From an unicellular cyanobacterium SU2 (GTDB lineage: Bacteria; Cyanobacteriota; Cyanobacteriia; Cyanobacteriales; Microcystaceae), in contig NEED01000049.1 in NCBI GenBank assembly GCA_002110465.1, positions 248,001 to 312,000 of the forward strand: 64,000 bases of DNA, written 5' to 3'. The notes beneath the pieces are model-generated. The model worked only from the letters and a program-made list of their open reading frames with translations. It had not been told where the DNA came from and ran no database searches. Below, piece after piece: positions 1 through 8,806 of the stretch (the first letter of the stretch is position 1; each line of letters opens with the position of its first letter). Made by a program: the position numbers and the translations under genes.

Positions 1-108
1 TTGCTACTTCAGTCCTCCTAATTAATTGAACAAGCCATCATTACCCACTTGAGCCGACAGACTCTCTCGGCTTGGCTAAAGTCGAATTACTTGGGTAAAT
101 AATTTTTA
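1..108 (-). promoter_or_regulatory. ccmL-ccmM spacer with a ribosome binding site for an off-window gene
   Basis: The minus strand carries AGGAGG at about 15-20, facing the left edge. In the usual cyanobacterial order ccmK2-ccmK1-ccmL-ccmM, the next gene would be ccmM, starting just outside the window. No coding sequence is complete here. The ccmM identity is inferred from gene order only. Confidence 0.4.
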
Positions 109-414
109 CTAGCTTCGATACTCGTCTTTTTTGCTGTATAATTTTCGGTTTTCCACCGTTACGGTATCAATAATCCCCACCACCATCGCATCGAGCGGAC
201 GATGTTCTTGTCCGTCTTCTATTCGAGCAGCACTTCCTCTCGATACTAGCACCCATTCGTCAAGCCCTGCACCTACGATATCTCCCGCTACTTCATATTG
301 AGGTAACGGTTGACCTTGGGCATCCATAAACTGTATTAATAGGAGCTTAACTCCTGTTAAACTACGGGTTTTATAGGTACTGACGACCGTGCCTTTAACT
401 TTGGCAATTTGCAT
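109..414 (-). CDS. ccmL: Carboxysome shell vertex protein CcmL
   Basis: CcmL forms the pentamers that close the vertices of the beta-carboxysome shell, the compartment around RuBisCO and carbonic anhydrase. The 101-aa length and the N-terminus MQIAKVKGTVVSTYK are typical of the CcmL/EutN (BMV) family, as is the central VAGDIVGAGLDEWVLVSRGSAAR segment split around the pore loop. It lies 23 bp downstream of ccmK1 on the same strand, in the canonical ccmK2-K1-L order, so co-transcription is expected. I see nothing unusual in the sequence, and identification is firm from motif and context. Confidence 0.95.
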   Translation of the reverse strand: MQIAKVKGTVVSTYKTRSLTGVKLLLIQFMDAQGQPLPQYEVAGDIVGAGLDEWVLVSRGSAARIEDGQEHRPLDAMVVGIIDTVTVENRKLYSKKDEYRS

Positions 415-437
415 TATGATTAATTACTAATTGCCGC

Positions 438-773
438 TTATACCCGTCTTAGAGGAGGATTGACGCTCTCGCGGAATTGTTCTACAGCTTCGGTGTAACG
501 AATTGGTAGGACGTATTCTAGGTTTTCGTGGGGACGAGCAATAATATGGGTTGAAAGAACCTGTCCACCGTTAACTCGGCCAGCATTATCAATGCCGGCT
601 GCAACAGATGCTTGGACTTCTGAAACATCACCGCGAACAATAACGGTAACACGACCGCTTCCGATTTTTTCGTACCCAACTAAGGTAACACGGGCAGCTT
701 TAACCATAGCATCCGCCGCTTCTACAACGGCAGGGAAGCCCAAGGTTTCTACCATTCCAACAGCAATTGACAT
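438..773 (-). CDS. ccmK1: Carboxysome shell hexamer protein CcmK1
   Basis: This is a BMC-domain protein that builds the hexagonal facets of the carboxysome shell. The sequence starts [23 protein letters not shown], carries the pore-loop KIGSGR and ends in a short extra tail ([12 protein letters not shown]) that lengthens it to 111 aa. In Synechocystis-type operons the longer second paralogue is CcmK1, which matches this one. It sits between ccmK2 and ccmL on the minus strand. The two ccmK genes here are near-identical over about 100 residues, indicating tandem duplication. A good ribosome binding site (AGGAG on the minus strand) precedes the start. Confidence 0.93.
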   Translation of the reverse strand: MSIAVGMVETLGFPAVVEAADAMVKAARVTLVGYEKIGSGRVTVIVRGDVSEVQASVAAGIDNAGRVNGGQVLSTHIIARPHENLEYVLPIRYTEAVEQFRESVNPPLRRV

Positions 774-833
774 TAGTTTTTTCTCCTAATTTTGTGATTT
801 GTTTTCATTGACCATTAACTATTCAATTAATGG

Positions 834-1145
834 CTAATAAGCTCGGAATTGCTCCACCTCTTCGGTGTAGCGGATCGGCAGAACGTATTCCAAGTTTTCG
901 TGGGGACGGGCAATAATATGAGTTGAGAGAACTTCTCCTCCATTGACTCGATTCGCAGCATCAATTCCTGCACTCACAGATGCTTGTACCTCAGAAACGT
1001 CGCCTCGCACAATAACGGTAACGCGACCGCTTCCGATTTTTTCATACCCAACTAAGGTGACACGGGCAGCTTTAACCATAGCATCTGCCGCTTCTACAAC
1101 GGCAGGAAAACCTCTGGTTTCGATCATTCCAACGGCAATTGGCAT
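834..1145 (-). CDS. ccmK2: Carboxysome shell hexamer protein CcmK2
   Basis: This is the first gene of the carboxysome operon, a BMC-domain facet protein of 103 aa. I place the start at the ATG giving [14 protein letters not shown], which aligns with the start of CcmK1. An upstream in-frame start would add 17 residues without homology. The KIGSGR pore-loop and the [17 protein letters not shown]-terminal segment are conserved. The gene is 60 bp upstream of ccmK1 and diverges from ndhF across a 0.8-kb spacer, so the operon promoter presumably lies in that spacer. Low-CO2 control is known for this operon in other cyanobacteria, but no specific site is recognised here. Confidence 0.93.
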   Translation of the reverse strand: MPIAVGMIETRGFPAVVEAADAMVKAARVTLVGYEKIGSGRVTVIVRGDVSEVQASVSAGIDAANRVNGGEVLSTHIIARPHENLEYVLPIRYTEEVEQFRAY

Positions 1146-1966
1146 AGTGGATTTCCTCGCGATCGCCAAACTAAACAACTGTATAACCTGAATCAATCAT
1201 CAAGCTCTGAACCATTCTCCTGATAGGAACAATCTCATCGCATTAATCACTGACACAGAAATCGGAGAATGCCTTATTTCATCAGTCTCCTATCGGTTGT
1301 AATCTACCCTTTTGAATCTGTTGTATTTTCAGTTCAAGGATTCCGGCAAGAAAAACCAGCACGGGAGTAGCTAACATATCAACCTATATAAAAGAATAGG
1401 CAACTGTGGCCCCTTTGACAATATAAATCACCATGATATTTTCTAATCTGATGGTTAATGAAAGTTAATAGTTAAGACAAAATCTCTAGAGATGTGCTGG
1501 TATCAATTCTTTGACCTTTCTTGAATAGCTCAAACTGTTTTATAATTTCTTCATACTAAACTTTTGAGGGGATATACTAAAGCTTGACAATAATCAAGAA
1601 TAGGCTATTATCCTACTCAATCTGGTTTTGATGGAGATCTATTATCCTAACTGAAAAAATGATTGAGCCATTCAGGAATTTCCTTGAGTTAACCCTTTGG
1701 TATAGGTAAAGATACTTGATAGAAATTATCAACTTCGCTGGGTCAATTAGCCCGCTTGAGATTAAAGGAAGAAAATCGACCCAACACTAGGAATACTCAA
1801 AAAACTTTCTAGAAATAACCCTAATATACCAGAGTCAATGGGAATAACTTAGGGTTTATTCCCGAAAAAAATCCTTATTTTCTGGTTATATGAGGTGAAA
1901 AGCCAATAGAAAAACTGATATTCTCTATAAGAGATTAAGATAAAAGACTCCTAAATAATTTATGAG
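1146..1966. promoter_or_regulatory. Long divergent spacer between ccmK2 and ndhF
   Basis: About 820 bp without a convincing gene. It is AT-rich and must contain both the carboxysome promoter (leftward) and the ndhF-ndhD promoter (rightward). I looked for LysR-type CcmR/CmpR motifs and could not defend any particular match. No tRNA-like or repeat structure was seen. Confidence 0.5.
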
Positions 1967-3862
1967 ATGAACGATTTTCTTTTACAAAGTAGTTGGTTGA
2001 TCCCAGTTTACGGTTTAATTGGTTCACTGTTAACCTTACCCTGGTCTTTAGGAATTATTCGCCGCACAGGACCGAGGCCAGCAGCCTATCTAAACTTGTT
2101 GATGACAGCACTTTCGTTTATTCACGGTTCATTGGACTTTTCAATTATTTGGCAACAATCACCTCAAAAATTGGTATTTCAATGGCTCCAGGTGGCGGAT
2201 TTAGATTTATCCTTAGCTATAGAACTCTCTCCAGTGAGTTTAGGTGCGTTAGAATTAGTCGCCGGAATTAGCCTACTCGCTCAACTTTATGCCCTGGGTT
2301 ATCTCGAAAAAGATTGGTCGTTGGCCAGATTTTTTGGATTGATGGGGGTATTTGAAGCGGCTTTAGGCGGAATTGCCCTCAGTGATTCTTTGTTACTGAG
2401 TTACGGTCTTTTAGAAATCCTCACCTTATCTACCTACCTATTAGTTGGGTTTTGGTATGCTCAACCGTTAGTGGTGACGGCGGCAAGGGATGCGTTTCTA
2501 ACCAAGCGTGTCGGAGATATTATTCTGTTAATGGGATTAGTGGCTCTGTCTAGTTATGGAGAAGGATTAACTTTCTCTGAACTCGAAAGTTGGGCAAGTA
2601 CCTCGAATTTAGCCCCTTTAAACGCAGCATTATTAGGACTATCTTTGATTGCAGGTCCTACAGGAAAATGCGCCCAATTTCCCCTTAATCTTTGGTTGGA
2701 TGAGGCGATGGAAGGACCCAACCCTGCGGGCATTATGCGGAATTCCGTGGTAGTTTCGGCTGGAGCCTATGTATTAATTAAATTGCAACCCGTGTTTACC
2801 CTATCTCCTGTATCTTCTGATGCTTTGATTATATTAGGGTCAGTAACGGCGATAGGAGCTTCCTTGATGGCGTTAGCACAAATCGATATTAAACGAACTC
2901 TATCCCATTCCACCAGTGCCTATTTAGGATTAGTCTTTATTGCAGTGGGATTAGGTCAAGTCGATATAGCTTTATTATTAGTCTTTACCCATGCGATCGC
3001 CAAAGCTTTGTTATTTATGAGTGCAGGGGCGATCATTTCAACCACAAGCAATCAAAATATCACGGAAATGGGAGGAATTTGGTCACGGATGCCGGCTACC
3101 ACTACTGCCTTTATGACAGGCTCTGCGGGCTTAGTTGCATTGCTACCACTAGGAATGTTTTGGACATTGCAACGGTGGTTTAATGGGGATTGGAATGTCC
3201 CTCGATGGTTATGTGCAATCGTCCTATTTGTGAATTTATTGTGTGCTTGGAACTTAACCCGTGTCTTCCGTTTAGTATTTTTAGGAAGTCCTCAACCTAA
3301 AACCCGTCGTACTCCCGAAGTTCCTTGGCCGATGGCTTTTCCGATGGTAACGTTAACCGTAACTACTTTAGTTGCTTCTTTTGTTGCGATTCACTGGCCA
3401 TTTTGGTTATCCACCGTGTCACCATTAACGGATAATCATTCTATCGTCATTCAATGGGGAGTTCCCCTTTTAATTGGGTCAGGAATCATCGGTTTTCTCC
3501 TGGGAATTATTAGTCCCTTGCGACGGTCTTGGACTCGACCAACTCAATTCTATTTGCGGTTTTTTCAAGATTTATTTGCCTACGATTTTTACCTAAACCG
3601 TGTTTATGACTTAACCGTTGTAGCAGCAGTGGCAGGAATATCCCGTTTAAGTGCTTGGTTTGATCGCTATGTGGTTGATGGAGCTGTTAATTTAGTGAGT
3701 TTAGCTACTATTTTTAGTGGCAATGCTTTGAAATATAATGTCTCTGGACAATCACAATTTTATGTTTTGACTATTTTAATTGGGGTGAATTTATTAATGT
3801 GGTTTGTTCTCGGTGGAGAATGGAAAATGATGATCAATTATTGGTCATCTTTACTTTCTTAA
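1967..3862 (+). CDS. ndhF: NAD(P)H dehydrogenase-like complex subunit NdhF (CO2-uptake type likely)
   Basis: This is a 631-aa polytopic membrane protein of the NuoL/NdhF family, a proton-translocating subunit of thylakoid NDH-1. It shows the antiporter-like core, with GPTGKCAQFPLNLWLDEAM and GPNPAGIMRNS around residue 230 and the lysine-containing DIKRTLSHST segment around residue 305. The C-terminal part (FAYDFYLNRVYDLTVV) is the lateral-helix region. It is 42 bp upstream of ndhD and divergent from the carboxysome operon. In other cyanobacteria that position is typical of the ndhF4/ndhD4 CO2-uptake set, so I infer an NDH-1MS-type role. The exact paralogue (F3 or F4) needs a tree. Confidence 0.85.
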   Translation: MNDFLLQSSWLIPVYGLIGSLLTLPWSLGIIRRTGPRPAAYLNLLMTALSFIHGSLDFSIIWQQSPQKLVFQWLQVADLDLSLAIELSPVSLGALELVAGISLLAQLYALGYLEKDWSLARFFGLMGVFEAALGGIALSDSLLLSYGLLEILTLSTYLLVGFWYAQPLVVTAARDAFLTKRVGDIILLMGLVALSSYGEGLTFSELESWASTSNLAPLNAALLGLSLIAGPTGKCAQFPLNLWLDEAMEGPNPAGIMRNSVVVSAGAYVLIKLQPVFTLSPVSSDALIILGSVTAIGASLMALAQIDIKRTLSHSTSAYLGLVFIAVGLGQVDIALLLVFTHAIAKALLFMSAGAIISTTSNQNITEMGGIWSRMPATTTAFMTGSAGLVALLPLGMFWTLQRWFNGDWNVPRWLCAIVLFVNLLCAWNLTRVFRLVFLGSPQPKTRRTPEVPWPMAFPMVTLTVTTLVASFVAIHWPFWLSTVSPLTDNHSIVIQWGVPLLIGSGIIGFLLGIISPLRRSWTRPTQFYLRFFQDLFAYDFYLNRVYDLTVVAAVAGISRLSAWFDRYVVDGAVNLVSLATIFSGNALKYNVSGQSQFYVLTILIGVNLLMWFVLGGEWKMMINYWSSLLS

Positions 3863-3904
3863 ATTGGTTTAAATAATTAGATAACATCAGGAGTCAATAT
3901 ATCA

Positions 3905-5416
3905 ATGATGCTCAGTGCCTTAATCTGGATTCCGTTGGTCGGGGCTATCCTGATTGCTTTTTGGCCAGGAAAGCTAGATCTAATAGGTTGTCGCTTTTTA
4001 GCCATAGCGATCGCTAGTATCCCTCTCATTATCACCGTTATTCTCAGCTTGAACTTTGACCCTACTAATCCTAATGTCCAGTTTACTGAGTATTTACCTT
4101 GGATTACAGGGATTGGGCTAAATTATCATTTAGGGGTTGATGGCCTGTCATTTCCTCTAATTTTTCTCAATAGTTTGCTAACATTAATTGCGATTTATGC
4201 CAGTAGTGCAACTATTGAGCGATCGCGGTTTTATTATGCCTTGATTTTAATGCTCAATAGTGGGGTAATGGGGGCATTTGTTGCCCAAGATGTCTTACTC
4301 TTTTTCCTCTTTTTTGAGTTGGAAATTATCCCGTTGTATTTTCTTATTGCGATTTGGGGGGGAGCAAAGCGGGGTTATGCCGCGATGAAATTCCTACTCT
4401 ACACGGCAGTTTCAGGGATTTTGATTTTAACCTCATTTTTGGGGTTAGCGTGGCTTTCAGGTGGATCTACCTTTGATTATGAAACCTTACGCTCCCATAC
4501 CCTCCCTTTATCAACTCAATTAATTTTACTGGCTCCCCTCCTCATCGGTTTAACCATTAAAATTCCCATTTTCCCTTTCCATACCTGGTTACCTGATGCC
4601 CACGTGGAAGCTTCTACTCCTGTTTCAGTTTTGTTAGCAGGGGTATTGTTGAAATTAGGAACCTACGGGTTATTGCGTTTTGGCGTAGCATTATTTCTTG
4701 ATGCTTGGGTATTTATAGCTCCCTGGTTAGCCACATTAGCAGCTATTAGTGCTTTGTATGGGGCATCATGTGCGATTGTTCAAAAAGACATGAAAAAAGT
4801 GGTAGCCTATTCTTCAATTGCTCACATGGGCTACATCTTATTAGCTGCTGCTGCTGCCACTCGATTAAGTATTACGGCTGCTACCTTCCAGATGGTCAGT
4901 CATGGGTTAATTTCTGCCCTATTATTCCTGTTAGTTGGGGTAGTTTATAAGAAAACCGGAAGCCGTGATGTAGACTTTTTACGAGGGTTACTCAACCCTC
5001 AACGGGGGTTGCCCATCACTGGAAGTTTAATGATTTTAGGAGTAATGGCTAGTGCTGGGATTCCAGGAATGGTAGGATTTATTGCTGAATTTCTAGTATT
5101 TCGAGGAAGTTTTCCTATTTTCCCAGTACAAACTTTGTTATGTCTAGTGGGGAGTGGTTTAACGGCAGTTTATTTCCTTTTGATGGTTAACCGTGTCTTT
5201 TTTGGTCGTTTAACTCCTGAACTTGCTCAATTACCTCGTGTGTTATGGTCTGAAAGAATACCAGCTTTTATATTATCTATGGGTATTGTCGTTTTGGGAC
5301 TTCAACCCCATTGGATGGTGCGTTGGAATGAACCCCAAGTAGCTGTTTTATTAACAGGAAAGCCAGATATAGCTGTTGTTATGCAGCAGTGGCGAGAGGG
5401 TAAATTATTCAAATAA
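3905..5416 (+). CDS. ndhD: NAD(P)H dehydrogenase-like complex subunit NdhD (CO2-uptake type likely)
   Basis: This 503-aa NuoM/NdhD-family proton-pumping subunit forms the membrane arm of NDH-1 together with NdhF. Visible motifs are FFELEIIPLYFLI with the membrane glutamate, KIPIFPFHTWLPDAHVEASTPVSVLLAG, and QKDMKKVVAYSSIAHMGYI. Two adjacent ATGs exist and the first is used here, with an AGGAG sequence 16 bp upstream. The NdhF-NdhD order suggests an inducible CO2-uptake complex. The CupA/CupB hydration subunit expected beside such a pair is not encoded in this window. Confidence 0.87.
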   Translation: MMLSALIWIPLVGAILIAFWPGKLDLIGCRFLAIAIASIPLIITVILSLNFDPTNPNVQFTEYLPWITGIGLNYHLGVDGLSFPLIFLNSLLTLIAIYASSATIERSRFYYALILMLNSGVMGAFVAQDVLLFFLFFELEIIPLYFLIAIWGGAKRGYAAMKFLLYTAVSGILILTSFLGLAWLSGGSTFDYETLRSHTLPLSTQLILLAPLLIGLTIKIPIFPFHTWLPDAHVEASTPVSVLLAGVLLKLGTYGLLRFGVALFLDAWVFIAPWLATLAAISALYGASCAIVQKDMKKVVAYSSIAHMGYILLAAAAATRLSITAATFQMVSHGLISALLFLLVGVVYKKTGSRDVDFLRGLLNPQRGLPITGSLMILGVMASAGIPGMVGFIAEFLVFRGSFPIFPVQTLLCLVGSGLTAVYFLLMVNRVFFGRLTPELAQLPRVLWSERIPAFILSMGIVVLGLQPHWMVRWNEPQVAVLLTGKPDIAVVMQQWREGKLFK

Positions 5417-5736
5417 TAAATTCAAATAATAAAACAGGATTTGGGTAATAAGCTATTGTGCATTTAAACTGTGTTTTAGCTTATCCCACTTACTCAATTT
5501 AATGATATTAACCCTGACTACAGTTAGACTAAGTTAGTCAAATACCAGTCTACTTTAATTTGATTCAATGTCGATTAAAAATTTTATTACTTTTTTTCTT
5601 TACAAAACTCTACAATGTATGGAAATAATCACCTAGGAAGATAAAGAAGAAGAAAAAAGGGCTGATTGACGATAATATGTGATCTAGAATACCTATTATT
5701 GCTTAAACTTTCTTTCGTTTATCGAATAATTTGGCA
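5417..5736. other. AT-rich spacer, no gene seen
   Basis: About 320 bp between ndhD and an unknown membrane protein. It has poly-T and poly-A stretches and no convincing hairpin, tRNA or small ORF. It probably contains the end of the ndh transcript and a promoter for the next gene, but neither is identifiable. Confidence 0.4.
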
Positions 5737-6315
5737 ATGATTGTCTTACCCATTGTCTTAGTTAGCACGATTTACGATAATTTAATTCTCTGGAGTGGTA
5801 GGTTCATTGGACAAGGAGAATTACTAGAAACGCTTTCACAAATACGGTATTTACTTCACTATTTAGTTGTCCCGCTATTTATTGTTGTTGCTATTGAATT
5901 AGCTTATCGTTCCGAAGCTAAATGGGCTAATCAATTTCTCAGAGTGTCATCGTGGTTACTAGCTTTTGGGTTGGCAGGATTTGATGTTGTTAGAAATTTC
6001 ATTGGACTAGAGTTAAAGCCCGAAATTTTCGCTAATGTTCTACGCTATGTTTCCATAGAACCCAAAATACCCATTATCACTATAATTGTGAATATTTTCG
6101 TGTTATTAGTAGGTATTGGGATTTGGGTAAGAACAAAAAATTGGCGTTGGTTATTTATCGGAGCTTTAATTGGTTTAATTGGTAATGCTTTACCGTCAGC
6201 ACAAGTAGGAACTCTTCCTGGGAGTGCTTCCGAATGTGTTCTGGCTCTGAGTTTATTATTGACACAATACAACTTTGAAGAAGATTTTGAAGAGGACCTG
6301 GGGGGGCGACACTGA
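5737..6315 (+). CDS. Unknown multi-pass membrane protein
   Basis: A protein of about 192 aa with roughly five hydrophobic segments and an acidic tail (EEDFEEDLGGRH). I do not recognise the family. An in-frame TTG two codons upstream is an alternative start; neither start has a good ribosome binding site. The C-terminal coding region contains a run of seven G residues (6300-6306). The stop at 6313 is in the same frame as the next ORF, separated by only nine codons. The mirror image of the 14 nt at 6297-6310 occurs inside that next gene. Function unknown. Confidence 0.6.
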   Translation: MIVLPIVLVSTIYDNLILWSGRFIGQGELLETLSQIRYLLHYLVVPLFIVVAIELAYRSEAKWANQFLRVSSWLLAFGLAGFDVVRNFIGLELKPEIFANVLRYVSIEPKIPIITIIVNIFVLLVGIGIWVRTKNWRWLFIGALIGLIGNALPSAQVGTLPGSASECVLALSLLLTQYNFEEDFEEDLGGRH

Positions 6316-6342
6316 GGTTTTAAAGCATTATACAATCAGGGT

Positions 6343-7248
6343 TTGAGCCATGTATGGTTTACAAAGATAGTCCTTTTTCACAAGCTATTTTTGGGAAAAC
6401 TTGCAATCATTTTCGCTAAAAACCCCATTATCTCGTTTAGTTCATTGGCGATCGCTACTTCTATCTTTTTCAAGCGCAACTTGCAGAAGTTAGACCAGGT
6501 ATGGATTATAGGCGACTTGTCGCCCCCCCAGGAAGAGGACAAAGAGTTAGAAGAATTACAACTATCTTTGCCTTGTTTAACTTGCCCTGAAGGATGGAAC
6601 GTTGCAGAATATTCAGGTTATAAAATCTTTTGGAAAGAAGAGCCAGAATATAGAATTTATCAAACAGGAAGTCATCATGAAGGTGACTTTGTAAGAATTT
6701 ATGCTCCCAAAAAACCTTATGAGGAAAATGGCAAGCTAAAAGTTATTACATACTTGCATGGTTTTTCTCTTTGTTTACCCAAATTCTACGAACAGCATCT
6801 AGAAGAATTAGCTAAAGAAGGGTGCTATGTCTTTTTTCCTGACTATCAAAAGAGTGATTATCCAAACTTTCCCAAAGATGACGAAACCTGTCCAGAAACA
6901 ACCAGTCTTCGAGGGACTTTTCGATATTGGTTATTAAATACTGGAGTATTATTACTTAAATTAATTTTGCGACGTAAAATCAATAGAAAAGAATTAGAAA
7001 AATTAGCTCAAGATGGAATTTTTCTAGCTCTAAGACTTGTTTTCGGTACATTGTTATTTGTCATTGCCGTTAATGTTGTTTATTTGTTGAATCGCAAATA
7101 TGGTAAGAACTTGATCAGTATGATTATTACTGTTATAGCAAGTTTAAGAAGCGCACCTATAGAATGGCTTGGTTTTGCTGTTGATACCACAGCAGAAGGA
7201 TGGGAGAAATTATGTGAATATAGCAAAATCTACCTAATCAACAGGTAG
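6343..7248 (+). CDS. Alpha/beta-hydrolase-like protein, probably the 5' part of a frameshifted gene
   Basis: The ORF is 301 aa from a TTG start. Residues about 120-170 read VRIYAPKKPYEENGKLKVIT, then YLHGF, then VFFPDYQ, the beta-strand, HG oxyanion and strand pattern of alpha/beta hydrolases. The nucleophile elbow (G-x-S-x-G) and later catalytic residues are not present. A hydrophobic helix follows near residues 225-245. The frame closes at 7246 inside a repeat whose other frame stays open to 8045, so the original protein probably continued into the Gln-rich coiled coil and glycine-rich domain. Either a natural frameshift, a decayed gene, or two separate genes. Confidence 0.5.
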   Translation: MSHVWFTKIVLFHKLFLGKLAIIFAKNPIISFSSLAIATSIFFKRNLQKLDQVWIIGDLSPPQEEDKELEELQLSLPCLTCPEGWNVAEYSGYKIFWKEEPEYRIYQTGSHHEGDFVRIYAPKKPYEENGKLKVITYLHGFSLCLPKFYEQHLEELAKEGCYVFFPDYQKSDYPNFPKDDETCPETTSLRGTFRYWLLNTGVLLLKLILRRKINRKELEKLAQDGIFLALRLVFGTLLFVIAVNVVYLLNRKYGKNLISMIITVIASLRSAPIEWLGFAVDTTAEGWEKLCEYSKIYLINR

Positions 7249-7446
7249 AGCGCGATCGCCAACAACTTAAGCAACAACAAAAAAACTATCAAGCTGAGAT
7301 TCAACGAGATCTCGAAAAACTTCAACAACAGCAAAATCTACCTAATCAACAGGTAGAGCGTGATCGCCAGAAACTTAAACAACAACAAAAAAATTATCAA
7401 CTTGAAGTTCAACGAGATCTCGCAAGAATTCAACAACAGCAAAATT
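7224..7446 (+). repeat. Two 108-bp tandem repeats plus partial third copy
   Basis: Copies begin at 7224, 7332 and 7440 (the last only about 7 bp). Each begins CAAAATCTACCTAATCAACA and differs at a few positions. Read in the frame of the downstream ORF, each unit encodes 36 residues starting QNLPNQQVERDR and rich in Gln, Lys and Glu, a coiled-coil pattern. The unit length is a multiple of three, so copy number can change without altering the frame. A TAG at 7221 immediately precedes the first copy in that frame. Confidence 0.85.
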
Positions 7447-7553
7447 TACTAACTTCTTTAGATAACAGAGAAGTTTTCTCTAGAACACATATCTCGCCAG
7501 AGAGTTTAGCATTTATTGGTGGAGGAGCGTTAGGAGGAATTAGCACTTCAGCA

Positions 7554-8045
7554 ATGGTAGGAGGAATGGGATTAGTCGGAAAATTTGGCGGTATTGGTTT
7601 AGGGTTGGGAACAATGACAGGAACAGGAATGATAATCGGGGCGGCTACTTATGGAGGATTGAAAGCAATTACAGACAAAGACGCAACTGCACTGGGGGCA
7701 ATCGGACTAGGAACCCTAGGAGGAGTTGGGGTATCTGCTACTGTCGGAGGGATTGGTTTAAGCGTTGGGGGAACAGCTTTTAGTATTGGAATGGGTTCAA
7801 TGGCCACTGCGGGGGGAATAGTCGGACTAGGTATTTATGGACTCACCAAAATTTTCAGTCATACCAGTCAACCAACCAAACTCTACAGAAATCTACAATA
7901 TCTAGAGGCAATTACCCTCGAATATGAAGAGGAACGAAAGTGGGCTGATTTGGAATCGGGTTATTTAGGCATTGAAGCGGAATTACAAGCTTTGAAAGCG
8001 ACCCTACTTCAAGACAACAACAGTGGACAAACTACGGTATCATAG
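7554..8045 (+). CDS. Glycine-rich (glycine-zipper) protein, probably the 3' part of a frameshifted gene
   Basis: From the first ATG the protein is 163 aa, but the frame is open from 7224 and the upstream part encodes the 36-residue Gln-rich repeats. The first 100 residues are Gly/Ala/Ile-rich (repeated GGIGL, GTLGG, GLGI) and resemble glycine-zipper membrane-inserting domains. A charged helical tail follows. No ribosome binding site is obvious at the ATG. Most likely this is the C-terminal half of the protein that starts at 6343, separated by a one-base frameshift near 7224. The protein family is not recognised. Confidence 0.5.
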   Translation: MVGGMGLVGKFGGIGLGLGTMTGTGMIIGAATYGGLKAITDKDATALGAIGLGTLGGVGVSATVGGIGLSVGGTAFSIGMGSMATAGGIVGLGIYGLTKIFSHTSQPTKLYRNLQYLEAITLEYEEERKWADLESGYLGIEAELQALKATLLQDNNSGQTTVS

Positions 8046-8285
8046 GGAGCGAAGCAGCTGAAGATTTTTTTTGACTTTTTCTTGAATCATTGCGGCTTCA
8101 GGATTTATGTTAGTTAGTTGGTGTTGTACCTCACGCCCCTAATCTGGTGAAAACTTGAAGCTATCAAATTTATTATTGGCATGATATAACCTGAACTCAT
8201 CTTATCTGCTGCTATTAATCGATCCACTCTTTTGCTTATCACTAGAAAAAGCAAACAATCCCATTTTGTTAGGAGGAATAAATTG

Positions 8286-8657
8286 ATGAAAACCTTAGTT
8301 CGTATTGCTGCTGTCCTAGTCGTGGCTATCAGTTGTTTAGGATTTGTGGGACAAGCAATGGCTGCACCTACTCTCAACCCAGTAGATGCTAAGCTAACCA
8401 CAGAATTTGGTCAAAAAATCGACTTAAATAACAGTAACATTCGTGAGTTTCGGGAATTACGTGGCTTCTATCCCAACCTAGCCAGTAAGATTATTGTTAA
8501 CTCTCCCTATGATGAAGTAGAAGAGGTTTTAGATATTCCTGGACTCAGTGAAAAACAACAAAAACGTTTACAAAGCAATTTAGACAAGTTTGTGGTTACT
8601 CCTCCTGCAAGTGAACTTACCGAAGGAGATGATCGCTTAAACCCTGGTCTTTACTAA
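8286..8657 (+). CDS. psbU: Photosystem II 12 kDa extrinsic protein PsbU
   Basis: PsbU binds the lumenal side of photosystem II and stabilises the oxygen-evolving Mn cluster. The 123-aa precursor has a signal peptide (KTLVRIAAVLVVAISCLGF, then AMA-A cleavage), followed by a helix-hairpin-helix-like domain with DLNNSNIREFRELRGFYPNL and PGLSEKQQKRLQ. The ATG at 8286 follows a strong AGGAGG (8271-8276). An upstream in-frame start would add 18 non-homologous residues. It is monocistronic, with its own terminator. Confidence 0.95.
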   Translation: MKTLVRIAAVLVVAISCLGFVGQAMAAPTLNPVDAKLTTEFGQKIDLNNSNIREFRELRGFYPNLASKIIVNSPYDEVEEVLDIPGLSEKQQKRLQSNLDKFVVTPPASELTEGDDRLNPGLY

Positions 8658-8689
8658 ACTTTCCTTGAAATAATCGTTTTTTCAGGAAT

Positions 8690-8716
8690 CCACTCTTAAC
8701 GGAGTGGTTTTTTTTT
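8690..8716 (+). terminator. Intrinsic terminator of psbU
   Basis: Perfect 6-bp stem CCACTC/GAGTGG (8690-8695, 8702-8707) with a 6-nt loop, followed by nine T residues. It lies 33 bp after the psbU stop. Confidence 0.85.
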
Positions 8717-8806
8717 GTTTTCAATTAACAAACCCGACTAACATAAGGCTATTGTTGGGCAAAGTCGTTAAAATAAATATTTATCATACAACTACTATTT
8801 ATTACC

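Noticed and set aside
6045-6335. 96-aa minus-strand ORF over the end of the unknown membrane gene
   Set aside because: No homology-like features and antisense to a better candidate.
5737-7248. One long protein from the membrane gene through the hydrolase-like ORF by stop readthrough
   Set aside because: The two ORFs share a frame and are only nine codons apart, but there is no evidence of readthrough and each reads as its own unit.
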